Positions 1 to 8,925 of a stretch of 64,000 nt of DNA are shown here, in pieces. The position numbers and the translations under genes are program-made. Numbering within the stretch: the stretch's first letter is position 1; the number at the start of each line of letters is the position of its first letter. This DNA comes from an uncultured Bacteroidales bacterium (GTDB lineage Bacteria > Bacteroidota > Bacteroidia > Bacteroidales > Muribaculaceae). The notes under the pieces are model-generated. The model was not told the DNA's origin. It made no database searches and worked only from the letters and a program-made list of their open reading frames with translations. The stretch is from NCBI GenBank assembly GCA_902768435.1, contig CACXLJ010000013.1:1-64000 (forward strand), written 5' to 3'.

Positions 1-187
1 CATCACCCTCTGGCACTTCTTCTCCCACCACATTTTCTCATAATTTCTCTATTTTTCTATTCTATTATCACTTTATCATTGTCTTATCGGTGTTTAGGAA
101 AATCAGGCGCATCATCAGGATAATAAACTTTAACTCCTGCACCAATCATCTCCTGTTTACTCCATCGAACTTCGGTTGTCACTACAT

Positions 188-1615
188 TTATTTGATGCCC
201 AGGATGATGTTGATAAGGGCGGTGACATCTGAGACATTGATCTTGCCATCGCCGTTCACATCGGCGGCCTGTTCGTCCTTGTCGACGATGCCCAGAATCA
301 TGTTGACCAGCGTAGTCACGTCGCTCACGTTCACATTCTCATCACCATTAACATCACCGGGAACCATCGGCACCTCTAGATCTTCAATGATGATATAGAA
401 CTGATTCCAATAATCAGCATCTCTATAGCTTTGATAACAACCAGCCAGCACGTGAAGTTCACACACATTTTTGTTGATTTCAAAAAAAGTGTTGCTCGCT
501 ATTGATGGCACTTTTGATGGATAGCATGAAATCTTGGTTACGTCCACACACCCAGCAAATGCATTTTCGCCTATAACATTAACTGTTTTTCCAATCACAA
601 TGTCGGTCAATTCAGCACAACCAGCAAATGCACTCTCGCCCACAGTGGTGACGGAGTTGGGAAGAATCACATTTGTTATTAACGAACCATCTAAAAAATA
701 ATCAGGTATTTTCTTTACTTTTGAGCCTATGGTGACCCTATTTATCGCATTCTTGGGAATGTTTCTATCATAAAAGCGACAATCAATGGCGTTCCAAGTT
801 AATTCGGCTAGATTTGAACAACCCGAAAATGCCTCATCATCAATAGAATTAACCGATTCCCCAATAGTAAGGCGGGTCAATTTCGAACATCCAGAAAAGG
901 CCTCACTTCCTATCACAGACACTGCGTTACCTATAACTACATCGGTCAATTCGCCACAATCTGCAAATGCACAACTTTGGATTGAGATAACAGAGTTGGG
1001 AACAGTCAAACTAGTTATTTTTGATCCACTCAAAAAAATATAAGGTATTACTTCAACTTTTGGACCAATTGACAAGGAAGAAATGTTTTCTTTAGGGAAA
1101 TCGCCCATATCAAAACAATTAACGGGATTCCATATCAGTTCAGTCAAACCAGTACACCCTTTGAAGACTCCATTAATTGCACTCACTTTAGAACCAATGG
1201 ATAGTTTTTTCAGGCCGATACATCCCTCAAAGGAATAAGAACCAAGGCCTATCACATTATCTGGAATAACTATTTCTGTTAAATTCTGACAGAATGAAAA
1301 GGAATGTGATCGGATGTATTCAATAGTTTCTGGAATATCCACGCCAGTCAGACCAGTACAACCATTGAAAGCATAATCACCTATTGCAGTAACTTTATAG
1401 GTCTTTTTATTGTATTTGACTGTTGAGGGAATACTTACCACACCATATAAATTGGGGTAATTTGTTGAAGCCGTAGTATCGCAGGTCACACTCACCGATT
1501 TGCCATCGCTATTGATGTTATAGGCGAGGCTGTCGACCATAAAGTCGTAGGCGGTGGCAGAGTTGGCAAAGGTGAGGGCAGCCAGCAGGATGAGGTTTTT
1601 GACGAAAGTTTTCAT
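188..1615 (-). CDS. BspA-like leucine-rich repeat protein with C-terminal dockerin-like repeats
   Basis: 475 residues, secreted. Residues 1-22 form a signal peptide (basic start, hydrophobic core, cleavage near SATA-YDF). Residues of about 40-400 are BspA/LRR_5-type repeats of roughly 23 residues, each with the pattern F-x-G-C-x-x-L-T-x-I-x-I-x-x-x-V. The last 58 residues hold two EF-hand-like dockerin repeats, DVNGDENVNVSD and DVNGDGKINVSD, each followed by a hydrophobic helix. Such proteins are surface or secreted adhesion/binding proteins in Bacteroidales; the dockerin-like pair suggests docking to a cohesin-like partner or a calcium-bound cap. The ligand cannot be inferred. It is monocistronic, with a well-formed promoter upstream. 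Start is the only ATG giving a signal peptide. Confidence 0.9.
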   Translation of the reverse strand: MKTFVKNLILLAALTFANSATAYDFMVDSLAYNINSDGKSVSVTCDTTASTNYPNLYGVVSIPSTVKYNKKTYKVTAIGDYAFNGCTGLTGVDIPETIEYIRSHSFSFCQNLTEIVIPDNVIGLGSYSFEGCIGLKKLSIGSKVSAINGVFKGCTGLTELIWNPVNCFDMGDFPKENISSLSIGPKVEVIPYIFLSGSKITSLTVPNSVISIQSCAFADCGELTDVVIGNAVSVIGSEAFSGCSKLTRLTIGESVNSIDDEAFSGCSNLAELTWNAIDCRFYDRNIPKNAINRVTIGSKVKKIPDYFLDGSLITNVILPNSVTTVGESAFAGCAELTDIVIGKTVNVIGENAFAGCVDVTKISCYPSKVPSIASNTFFEINKNVCELHVLAGCYQSYRDADYWNQFYIIIEDLEVPMVPGDVNGDENVNVSDVTTLVNMILGIVDKDEQAADVNGDGKINVSDVTALINIILGIK

Positions 1616-1667
1616 AGCGGATAGTATTATATTGCCATTTAATCGATTTTGCGGTTTTGTTTGGGTG

Positions 1668-1699
1668 CAAAGTTAGGGCATAAAAATGGGCACACCAAA
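1668..1699 (-). promoter_or_regulatory. Bacteroidetes-type promoter of the BspA-like gene
   Basis: Read on the minus strand: TTTG at 1696-1699, a 20-bp spacer, then TAACTTTG at 1668-1675, an exact match to the Bacteroidetes sigma-ABfr consensus. It lies about 53 bp before the start codon of the BspA-like gene. Confidence 0.75.
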
Positions 1700-1812
1700 T
1701 TTAAGAGTTCATTTAACACTCTGTAATCTTCTAATAGTCAACAAAAAGCATTTTTCTTCAATTCATCCTATTTTTGAGGACCCAAAAAGCGCCCCAATTT
1801 TGTGTCCGGAAT

Positions 1813-1947
1813 TTATTTGTTGAATCATTGCCACATTTTGCGAGAGAAAAACATCGACGCCGAGGGGATATACCATCAAAAAGCAGCACCTCTCGGTGTC
1901 AAAAAGCCTCGCAAGCTCGGAGATTATTTGTTGAATCATTGCCACAT
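1813..1947. repeat. Two exact 24-bp direct repeats
   Basis: A 24-bp sequence beginning TTATTTGTTGAATC and ending GCCACAT occurs exactly at 1813-1836 and 1924-1947, 111 bp apart. The intervening segment differs in composition. The role is unknown; it may be the remains of a duplication or small element. Confidence 0.85.
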
Positions 1948-2271
1948 AAAAAAATACCGCGCACCGCGCAGCTTTTTGACGAACTTTGTTCGTTGCTTTT
2001 TGATTATCATCCTGTCCCGCACCGCTGAAAATCAGATAAATCAGATTCATCCGTAGTTTATAATCTCTGTCCCGCCTTGTTTTAGCGCGCCAGCGCAGTA
2101 ATTTTTACTTTATAATTTTAAAACGGAGTTTTATAATTTTAAGCCCGAAGGGCGTCAAAAAATAACCACGCGCTTAACCGTGCTGCTTTGTGTGAGCCCG
2201 TTTACTCGTCTCCTATTTTACTATTTAAGGTTATTTAAGTAAAAGATAATGTGATTATTGAAACAAAATAG

Positions 2272-2279
2272 TAATTTTG
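2272..2279 (+). promoter_or_regulatory. -7 box (TAATTTTG) of the Cys/Lys-rich protein gene
   Basis: TAATTTTG matches TAnnTTTG exactly and sits 30 bp before the start codon at 2310. No convincing -33 TTTG is seen at the usual distance. Confidence 0.55.
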
Positions 2280-2309
2280 CGGCAGATATTAACTTAAAAA
2301 ACTAAAGAT

Positions 2310-2858
2310 ATGAAAAAATTATTAGCTATCAGTTTAGCACTCGTGCTGGGTGCATCGATGAGTTTCGCTCAAACCAAGGCTGCCACCAAAAAGGAGACTA
2401 CCCCAAAGAAAGAGATGATGAAACTCGAAAAGAAGTCTGAAACCAAAATGTCTAAGGAAGAGGCTCTTAAAATGCGCGAGAAAGCCGAAGCCGAAGGCAT
2501 GAAGTGCGAGAAAGCAGCAGGCCACAAGTGCGCTAAAGAAATGAAGTGCGAAAAGGCCGAAGCCAAGAAGTGCGCTAAAGGCGACATGAAGTGCGAGAAA
2601 ATCGAAGGCAAGAAATGCGAAAAGGCCGAAGGTCACAAGTGCGAAAAAGGCGAAGGCCATAAATGTGCCAAAGGCGAAGGCCCTGAGTGCGCAAAAGCCT
2701 GTGCTGACAAAAAAGCCATGGATTGCGAAAAGAAATGCGAGAAAGAGGCTAAAAAGCAGTGCTGCAAGGCTACTTGCGAGATGACTTCGCCCCATTGCGC
2801 CAAGTGTGGCACCGCCGAACAGCAGTGCGGCGACTGCAAGGACTGCGCTAAAAAATAA
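2310..2858 (+). CDS. Secreted Cys/Lys/Glu-rich low-complexity protein
   Basis: 182 residues. Residues 1-20 form a clear signal peptide ending SFA-Q. Residues of about 21-60 are Lys/Glu/Thr-rich with no cysteine; residues of about 64-145 are tandem degenerate repeats of the type G-(M/H)-K-C-(E/A)-K, with spacing that drifts from 7 to 10 residues; the tail has a CC pair and C-x2-C and C-x2-C-x2-C groups (HCAKC, CGDCKDC). There are about 20 cysteines in all. The pattern suggests a periplasmic or exported metal-binding (metallothionein-like) or redox-active protein, but no known family is recognised and metal binding is inference. It stands alone between hairpins; the gene is expressed from a Bacteroidetes-type -7 box. 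Confidence 0.8.
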   Translation: MKKLLAISLALVLGASMSFAQTKAATKKETTPKKEMMKLEKKSETKMSKEEALKMREKAEAEGMKCEKAAGHKCAKEMKCEKAEAKKCAKGDMKCEKIEGKKCEKAEGHKCEKGEGHKCAKGEGPECAKACADKKAMDCEKKCEKEAKKQCCKATCEMTSPHCAKCGTAEQQCGDCKDCAKK

Positions 2859-2879
2859 TTGACGGCTATAATATCATTG

Positions 2880-2911
2880 TTCTTCATCAGCTCCATTGCG
2901 ATGAAGAATTT
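2880..2911 (+). terminator. Hairpin after the Cys/Lys-rich gene
   Basis: Perfect 9-bp stem TTCTTCATC/GATGAAGAA (2880-2888, 2900-2908) with an 11-nt loop and a short T run, 21 bp after the stop codon. Confidence 0.5.
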
Positions 2912-2920
2912 CAAAACGAA

Positions 2921-3853
2921 TCATGATATGCGTGCTTTCACGGCACGCATATTTCTTTTCAGCCCCGCCAGTTTCACACGCTTCACAGCGCTGTGACTGA
3001 AGATGCGGCTGAACTGCTCCTGCGTCATGTCGAGGATGGCCTGAGCATCGAGTTGCAGAAATTCGTCGCTGGGTTGGAATTCCGGCACATGATTGCCGGT
3101 GGCATGGCGGTTGTGTGGGCAACACAACTGGCACTCGTCGCAGCCGTACACATGGTTGCCTATGCACTGCTCAATCCATTCGGGCAGCCGCTCGTCGCGG
3201 TTCTCGATGGTTTGGCACGAGAGGCACTTGCGGGTATCAACCATGCCGTCGTGCAGTGCCTGTCCCGGGCAGTGCCGCTCACAGGCATGGCACTCGCCGC
3301 AAGTTTCGGTGCAAGGCGCGTCAGGTGTGAGTTCCAACTCGGTAATCACCTCGCACAGCACAAAGAAAGAGCCCTTGCCGGGCAGGATTATCATATTGTT
3401 GAGCCCCACAAACCCGATGCCCGACTTCTGTGCCCAGTAGCGTTCGCGCATAGGTGCCGAGTCAACGCACACACGCGAAGCACAACCGGTTTTCTCCAGG
3501 ATGAACTGCGCCAACAGGCGGCCACGGTCGCGCAGCACCTCGTGGTAGTCGCGGCCATAGGCATAGTAGGCAAACCGTGGTGCATCGGCAGGCTGGAATC
3601 GGTTGGGGTAGTAGTTCATGGCCAGGCAAATCACCGACCGTGCGCCGGGCAGCAGCAGGTGTGGGTCGCGGCGAATGTCGTCGTGCCGTTCGGCCCACGC
3701 CATGCACGAGTGTTCTCCGCTGGAGATCCACTCACTGTAGCGTTGCACGGCATCGTCGTCAACGACTTCGGCGGCAGCAAAGCCACAGGCATCGAATCCC
3801 AGCCTTTGGGCTTCGGCCTTGATGAGGGTCTCTATGCTGGTGCCAGGATTCAT
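2921..3853 (-). CDS. queG: Epoxyqueuosine reductase QueG
   Basis: 310 residues. It reduces epoxyqueuosine to queuosine in tRNA (GUN anticodons), a cobalamin and [4Fe-4S]-dependent cytoplasmic enzyme. The N-terminal half is the DUF1730/QueG domain; the C-terminal half holds two ferredoxin-type clusters, CGECHACERHCP and later CLSC with GCDECQLCCPHN. Length matches Bacteroidetes QueG, which lacks the HEAT-repeat tail of longer homologues. It sits 14 bp downstream of the polysaccharide deacetylase gene and is probably co-transcribed with it. Confidence 0.93.
   Translation of the reverse strand: MNPGTSIETLIKAEAQRLGFDACGFAAAEVVDDDAVQRYSEWISSGEHSCMAWAERHDDIRRDPHLLLPGARSVICLAMNYYPNRFQPADAPRFAYYAYGRDYHEVLRDRGRLLAQFILEKTGCASRVCVDSAPMRERYWAQKSGIGFVGLNNMIILPGKGSFFVLCEVITELELTPDAPCTETCGECHACERHCPGQALHDGMVDTRKCLSCQTIENRDERLPEWIEQCIGNHVYGCDECQLCCPHNRHATGNHVPEFQPSDEFLQLDAQAILDMTQEQFSRIFSHSAVKRVKLAGLKRNMRAVKARIS
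2926..2959 (+). terminator. Hairpin terminator overlapping the 3' end of queG
   Basis: Perfect 10-bp stem ATATGCGTGC/GCACGCATAT (2926-2935, 2943-2952), 7-nt loop, then TTCTTTT on the plus strand. It lies inside the last codons of the convergent queG gene, so coding and terminator sequence coincide. Confidence 0.6.
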
Positions 3854-3867
3854 AACGAGGCAGGATG

Positions 3868-4494
3868 TTACATGGGCAGTTTACCGAAGTCATAGCCTTG
3901 CTCCTTGAGCCACTCGATGGCTTTTGGAAGAGCATACTTCATGTTTTTCTCGGCTTTGAGCGAGTCGTGAAACACGATGATGGAGCCATTGCGGGCCAGG
4001 TGCTTCACATTGTCGAGCACCTGCTCGCCGTTGAGTTTCTTGCTGTAGTCGCGTGTCACCAGGTCGTACATGATGATGGCAAACCGGGCGCGCAGCACCT
4101 TCGACTGCGCCCAGCGCAGCAATCCGTGCGGCGGACGGAACAGCGGCGAGTGAATATACTCGTTGGCAGTGAACACATTGTGCAGATAGGCCTTGGTCTT
4201 CATGTAGGCACCTTGGGCGTGGCTCATGGTGTGGTTGCCCACGCTGTGGCCGCGCAGCAAGATTTCCTGGAACAGCAGGGGATTGCGTTTCACATTCTCG
4301 CCCACGCAAAAGAAGGTGGCCTTCACCCCATAGTGGTCGAGCGTGTCGAGCACCCACGGCGTGACCTCGGGAATAGGCCCGTCGTCGAAGGTGAGGTACA
4401 CCGTGTGCGGCTTGTGATGGATGCGCCACACCGTTTCGGGAAACAGCATGCGGTAGGCAAGTGGCGGGCGTTCAACGAGTTTTGTGAGTCTCAT
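3868..4494 (-). CDS. Polysaccharide deacetylase family protein (NodB homology domain)
   Basis: 208 residues, one NodB domain. Motif 1 is TFDDGP, motif 2 is the metal-binding H-S-V-G-N-H-T-M-S-H, motif 3 is FRPPHG, so the metal-binding Asp-His-His triad is present. Such enzymes remove N-acetyl groups from peptidoglycan or other glycans. No signal peptide is apparent, although the first 40 residues could interact with membrane. It is the first gene of a pair with queG. The substrate is not predictable. Confidence 0.88.
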   Translation of the reverse strand: MRLTKLVERPPLAYRMLFPETVWRIHHKPHTVYLTFDDGPIPEVTPWVLDTLDHYGVKATFFCVGENVKRNPLLFQEILLRGHSVGNHTMSHAQGAYMKTKAYLHNVFTANEYIHSPLFRPPHGLLRWAQSKVLRARFAIIMYDLVTRDYSKKLNGEQVLDNVKHLARNGSIIVFHDSLKAEKNMKYALPKAIEWLKEQGYDFGKLPM

Positions 4495-4497
4495 GTC

Positions 4498-4537
4498 ATC
4501 AAAAAATAAAGCGACGGGGCTTTACTGACCCCGTCGC
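4498..4537 (-). terminator. Strong terminator after the GT117 gene
   Basis: Perfect 9-bp GC-rich stem GCGACGGGG/CCCCGTCGC (4511-4519, 4529-4537) with a 9-nt loop, followed on the minus strand by TTTATTTTTT. It closes the GT117 transcript 13 bp after its stop codon; its T run reaches to the start of the deacetylase gene. Confidence 0.85.
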
Positions 4538-4550
4538 CTGATGTGAATGA

Positions 4551-7500
4551 TTAGTTTCGGGTTGCATTCTGGTCTTCTTGAGCAGCGGCTTCGGCACTGG
4601 GAATGCTAATACCTGGGCCATTGTTGCCGCCGCCTTGCTGTTGGCGTTGAGCGGCCTCGTACATGGCCTGCAGTTCCTCTTCGGTATACTGCGCTTCCAT
4701 TTGCTTGCGCTGTTCGTACGACTTCACATAGTCTTCCACCTCGTTGGTATAGACGCCCATGCCTTTCACCTTCTTGATGAGGCTGTCGTAACCGGCAGGA
4801 TTCATCTCCTTGTAGCGGCTGAAGAGTCGTGGATAGTAGATGGTCATCACATTCTGGTCGTAGTTGCTCAATCCGTTGATGCGTTCGCCAATCGACTGAT
4901 AATAGATCATGTATTGCGAGTAGCGCATGATTTCGCTCTCAACGATGCCGATGGCCTTTTTCACGAGTTCGGGCTTGTTGGTCTCTTTGCCAATGGTCTC
5001 GTAAATGTCGGCAAGGCGTTGCATACCACCCATGTTTAAGGTGAACGGACAAGCCTTCTCGGGCAGTTTCTTCTCCATGAGGTTGAGAATGTCGATAGCC
5101 TTGGCAAAGCGGTCGTTCACATACTCATCGACGGGTTTGCCCATAAACTCGCTTTGGCCATTGGCCTTGGCAGTCTTGCCCGTCATGCCCTCGTTGATAA
5201 GGTCGTTGACGAGGCTCACCATCGCCGAACGGGTGGTTTCGACCATGCGGCGCACTGTTTCGTCAAGATAGATGGAGCCTGGCTCGGCCTCATCGAGACC
5301 GCCCCAGCGGAACTTCTTGGTGATGTTTTCATACATCTTGTCGGTATAGCAGTGTATGTCGCCACGGTCGTCATTATCGTACTCAATGGGGACAATCTGG
5401 TAGGCCATACCGGTGTTGCGCATGTAGGTCCAGAAACGAGAGTAGAGGTCGTCGGCCACGGTCATGGCAAAGTAGCAGGGCCGTTTCCAACCTTCGGCAA
5501 TCGACGATGCAATGAGGTCAAGGGTCATGATGTCGCTTGAACTCATGCTGCCCTGAGAGATGTCGACGGGGATGGCTTCGAGCACTTGGTCGCGCTCTTG
5601 CTCGGTAACCACGCCAGCCTTAATGGCCTGGTCCGCATCGATGGGGATGAAGGTATTAGGATACATTACATTGCCTGTGATGCGTCCGTCCTCGCTCTTG
5701 TTTGACTCATCTTTATACAGTTCCTGCAAGCTCTTGATAAGCGGAGTGAGTTCATGATTCGACTCGAAATCCACGCTGCTGCTCTGGCGGTCGCCGTAGG
5801 CATAGGTGAACTTGTCGGCCTGCATGGGAAGCGGTTTGGAGTCGTAGGCGGCACGCTGCATCTGGGCTATATACCAGTCGGTGGCAAGATAGCTCAGGTT
5901 CACCACGCGCACATCGGTGCGATAGCCTTCCACCTCCTGCAGGTACCACAGCGGGAAGGTGTCGTTGTCGCCATTGGTGAAGATGATACCGTTTTTATCG
6001 ATGCTCGACAGGTAGTTCATGCCGAAGTCGCGTGCGCAATAGCGGCCAGAGCGGTCGTGGTCGTCCCAAGTCTGGCTCACCATCTGCAGTGGCACGAGCA
6101 GACCAATGAGGGCTGCCACGCCTGCCAATGCCATAGCCGGCTTGCCTGCCGATACCTCGCGGTCGACGAGAGCGTCTTTCTCGGCATCGCCCGTTTTCTT
6201 GCTGCGTTTCATCAGCCACACGATGCTGCGCCACAGACCTGCAACGCCCATACCCACCCAAATGGCGAAGGCATAGAACGAACCGGCGTAGGCGTAGTCT
6301 CGTTCACGAGGCTGCAACGGAGTTTGATTCAGATAGAGCACGATGGCAATACCTGTCATGAAGAACAGGAAGAATACCACCCAGAACTGCTCGATGCCCC
6401 GTTTGCTCGAGAAGGCTTGCCAAAGTATACCAATCAAGCCCAACAGCAACGGCAGGCAGAAGAACACATTGTGACCCTTGTTGCCTGTGGTGTAGTCAGC
6501 GGGCAGCAGACTCTGGTCGCCCAAGCGGGCATTGTCGATAAAGGGGATACCCGAAATCCAGTTGCCATGTGTGAGATCGCTGGAGCTGAGGCCCTGGATG
6601 TCGTTCTGGCGGCCTGCGAAGTTCCACATGAAGTAGCGCCAGTACATGTAGTGCAGCTGGTAGCCGAAGAAGAACTCGAGGTTCTGGCCGAACGAGGGTT
6701 TAGACCCTGATGTACTCATTCCATAGCTCTGTTCAACATAATTTAAAATATTGTAGTCATCAACCGGGTCACCATTCTGGTCCACAATCATGTCCTTAGA
6801 AATGTCGACCTGAGTGAGCGGGTGATTGTCCACATCCAGGAAGTCGTTATAATATTTCACATGGCTCGGCATCGACGAGTACATGCGCGGGAACAGCATG
6901 CACATGCCCGAAGGATAGCCAATGTCGAAGTCATGACCGGTGCACACATACTGGTCGGGGTCGCTCTCGTTCTGCTTCACCACACGAGCATATTGCTTGT
7001 TGCCATTCTTGGCTCGGTACTTGAGGCTGTTGCCAGTGAACTCAAGTTGGGGCGAGGCGGTATAGACCTGACCATAGAGAAGCGGTGACTTGCCATACTG
7101 GTCACGGCTCAGATAACCGCTGAGGGCGAAGGCGCTGTTAGGCGAGTTCTCGTCGAGCGGTGTGTTGGCACTCGAGCGGATGAGGATGAGGCCGTAGCAA
7201 GTAAAGCCCACGAAAATCATGAAGATGCTGAGAATGATGTTGCTGTAAACGCGCGTAGGCACCTTCTTGACAAAGCGGAACAGATACACGCCCAGTGCAA
7301 TGAGAATGATGATGGGGATGAGCAGGCTCGATCCGATGAAGGGGATGCCCGACAACAGGATAGCCACCATGAACGAAACCTTCATGCGTGTTTCGTCGGA
7401 GCCTTTCTTGAGTTCCCACAGGCACCAGCCAATGGCTGCCAGCAGCACAAGCGAGTAGATGATGGCGCCTGTGTTGTAGCCCATGCCCAAGGTGTTCACA

Positions 7501-8261
7501 AAGAAGCGGTCGAAGTAGCCGCCCAGTTCCACAAAGCCGGGTTCAAGACCGTAGAGAATCACTCCCACTATGGCAAACGACACCAGCAGGGTGATGATAG
7601 AGCCCTTGGCATTCGATTCCTTGGTTTTGCGGAAGTAATAGACCAGCGCAATGGCGGGGATACACAGCAGGTTGAGCAGGTGCACACCCAGCGAGAAACC
7701 GAACACATAGGCTATGAGAATAATCCAGCGGTCGCTCGTGGGCGAGTCGGCTCGGTTCTCCCACTTGAGTATGAGCCAGAACACCAGTGCGGTACAGAAC
7801 GAGGAGAAGGCATACACCTCGGCCTCGACTGCCGAGAACCAGAAGGTGTCGCTCCAGGTGTAAACCAGGGCGCCGCACAGACCGCTACCCATCACCACCA
7901 GGTATTGGGCGAGTGTCATCTCGTCTTCCTTGCCGTCTTTTACCACGAGCCTCTTCACAAGGTGCGTGATGGTCCAGAACAGCAGCAGAATGGTGGCGGC
8001 GCTCAAAATGGCCGACATGGCGTTGACGCACTTCGACACTGCCATCACATCGCCGCCGGCAAAGCAGGCTGCCAGGCGGGCAACGAGTATGAAGATGGGG
8101 TTGCCGGGCGGGTGACCGACTTCCACTTTATATCCTTGAGCAATGAATTCGGGACAATCCCAGAAGCTGGCGGTGGGCTCGATGGTGAGCAGGTAGGTAA
8201 TGGCTGCTACCAGAAATGTGAACCAGCCCAGCGTGTTGTTGATAATGTTGTATTTTCTCAT
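4551..8261 (-). CDS. GT117 / DUF2723 multi-pass membrane glycosyltransferase-like protein
   Basis: 1236 residues from the ATG at 8261 (MRKYNIINN). A longer frame opens at 8357 but would run through the promoter, so the internal ATG is preferred. The N-terminal half is a GT-C-like membrane domain with many hydrophobic segments and the family signature W-D-C-P-E-F-I...GHPPGNP near residues 35-60. The C-terminal half (about 700-1236) is largely soluble, with an insert around a YLNQTPLQPRERDYAY stretch typical of DUF2723 proteins; the end is Gln/Glu-rich. The family is assigned to CAZy GT117, protein O-mannosyltransferase-like enzymes of Bacteroidetes, so a role in O-glycosylation of secreted proteins is likely but is inference. 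Monocistronic. Confidence 0.88.
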   Translation of the reverse strand: MRKYNIINNTLGWFTFLVAAITYLLTIEPTASFWDCPEFIAQGYKVEVGHPPGNPIFILVARLAACFAGGDVMAVSKCVNAMSAILSAATILLLFWTITHLVKRLVVKDGKEDEMTLAQYLVVMGSGLCGALVYTWSDTFWFSAVEAEVYAFSSFCTALVFWLILKWENRADSPTSDRWIILIAYVFGFSLGVHLLNLLCIPAIALVYYFRKTKESNAKGSIITLLVSFAIVGVILYGLEPGFVELGGYFDRFFVNTLGMGYNTGAIIYSLVLLAAIGWCLWELKKGSDETRMKVSFMVAILLSGIPFIGSSLLIPIIILIALGVYLFRFVKKVPTRVYSNIILSIFMIFVGFTCYGLILIRSSANTPLDENSPNSAFALSGYLSRDQYGKSPLLYGQVYTASPQLEFTGNSLKYRAKNGNKQYARVVKQNESDPDQYVCTGHDFDIGYPSGMCMLFPRMYSSMPSHVKYYNDFLDVDNHPLTQVDISKDMIVDQNGDPVDDYNILNYVEQSYGMSTSGSKPSFGQNLEFFFGYQLHYMYWRYFMWNFAGRQNDIQGLSSSDLTHGNWISGIPFIDNARLGDQSLLPADYTTGNKGHNVFFCLPLLLGLIGILWQAFSSKRGIEQFWVVFFLFFMTGIAIVLYLNQTPLQPRERDYAYAGSFYAFAIWVGMGVAGLWRSIVWLMKRSKKTGDAEKDALVDREVSAGKPAMALAGVAALIGLLVPLQMVSQTWDDHDRSGRYCARDFGMNYLSSIDKNGIIFTNGDNDTFPLWYLQEVEGYRTDVRVVNLSYLATDWYIAQMQRAAYDSKPLPMQADKFTYAYGDRQSSSVDFESNHELTPLIKSLQELYKDESNKSEDGRITGNVMYPNTFIPIDADQAIKAGVVTEQERDQVLEAIPVDISQGSMSSSDIMTLDLIASSIAEGWKRPCYFAMTVADDLYSRFWTYMRNTGMAYQIVPIEYDNDDRGDIHCYTDKMYENITKKFRWGGLDEAEPGSIYLDETVRRMVETTRSAMVSLVNDLINEGMTGKTAKANGQSEFMGKPVDEYVNDRFAKAIDILNLMEKKLPEKACPFTLNMGGMQRLADIYETIGKETNKPELVKKAIGIVESEIMRYSQYMIYYQSIGERINGLSNYDQNVMTIYYPRLFSRYKEMNPAGYDSLIKKVKGMGVYTNEVEDYVKSYEQRKQMEAQYTEEELQAMYEAAQRQQQGGGNNGPGISIPSAEAAAQEDQNATRN

Positions 8262-8303
8262 TTTGAAATGATATGATAATGATGTTATTTGCCTAAAAAC
8301 GTG

Positions 8304-8311
8304 CAAAGATA
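8304..8311 (-). promoter_or_regulatory. -7 box (TATCTTTG) of the GT117 gene
   Basis: Minus-strand TATCTTTG 43 bp upstream of the chosen start at 8261; the -33 element is weak. Its position argues against the longer open frame that begins at 8357. Confidence 0.6.
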
Positions 8312-8435
8312 CTAAAATAAACGCAAAGTATAAAGTGTTATTATATATGCCTTTCAAAAATGCAATGTATTTTAAAGTAAATTTAAACTTTTAGGCGGTC
8401 AATGAGTCAAATAAGCACGACAGAAAAGCGATTTT

Positions 8436-8467
8436 ATTGTTTTTTTGAAAAATTTGATATAACTTTG
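8436..8467 (+). promoter_or_regulatory. Promoter of the beta-flower / GH3 pair
   Basis: ATTG at 8436-8439 (one mismatch to TTTG), 20-bp spacer, TAACTTTG at 8460-8467, 21 bp before the start codon at 8488. This position excludes the earlier in-frame start. Confidence 0.65.
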
Positions 8468-8487
8468 TGTTATTAAACGACAACGAT

Positions 8488-8913
8488 ATGAAAACTTTCA
8501 AGAAAATATCAATAATTCTCCTGTTCGTAGCTGCACTCATGACAGGCGTTCAGGTACAGGCGCAGACCCTGCGCGATGCCGAGTATCACAGCATGGGCCG
8601 CATTTCGCCCAATGGCACTGTGCGCGATGCCAACTATCAGTCGATGGGCTTCTTCGACAAGAACGGCAATGTGCTCGACAAGGCTAACCGTGTAGTGGGC
8701 AAGGTGAAGAACCTGCAAATCTACAACACCGAGGGAGAACGCATCGGTTATATCAACACCGATGGCACCGTGTGCAACGGCGAGAGCCTTGTGTTGGGCA
8801 AGATTGAGAAGAACGGCAAGGTGCTCGACAGCGAGAAGAATGTGATTGGCTATGCCCAGGGCATCAGTTTCGAGTGGATAGCCTGCTACTTCTTCTTCGA
8901 CTTCTTCAAATAA
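8488..8913 (+). CDS. 5-fold beta-flower repeat protein, secreted
   Basis: 141 residues from the ATG at 8488. Signal peptide of about 23 residues ends at VQA-Q. The mature part is five to six short beta-hairpin repeats with the theme G-x-I-x-x-N-G-x-V-x-D-A/S (GRISPNGTVRDA, GFFDKNGNVLDK, GYINTDGTVCNG, GKIEKNGKVLDS), the pattern of the Bacteroidetes 5-fold beta-flower family. The C-terminal end is aromatic (FFFDFFK). Function is unknown. It lies 12 bp before the GH3 gene on the same strand and shares its promoter. Confidence 0.8.
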   Translation: MKTFKKISIILLFVAALMTGVQVQAQTLRDAEYHSMGRISPNGTVRDANYQSMGFFDKNGNVLDKANRVVGKVKNLQIYNTEGERIGYINTDGTVCNGESLVLGKIEKNGKVLDSEKNVIGYAQGISFEWIACYFFFDFFK

Positions 8914-8925
8914 TGCAGCACAGCG

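Larger units (their letters stand above)
1616..2309. other. Long intergenic region with short repeats, no supported gene
   Basis: About 690 bp between divergent genes. It holds the BspA-gene promoter, a 24-bp direct repeat (listed separately), a 13-bp direct repeat TTTATAATTTTAA at 2109-2121 and 2130-2142, a small GCCC-GAA-GGGC hairpin at 2143-2153, and the -7 box of the next gene. Short overlapping open frames on both strands around 1763-2056 look like no known family and cross the repeats, so none is called a gene. It may be a decayed element. Confidence 0.6.

Noticed and set aside
1763-2056. Several overlapping 84-95 codon frames
   Set aside because: They lie on both strands across direct repeats, without promoter or recognisable protein pattern.
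8262-8357. N-terminal extension of the GT117 protein
   Set aside because: The extra 32 codons would include the -7 box at 8304-8311 and lack family similarity.
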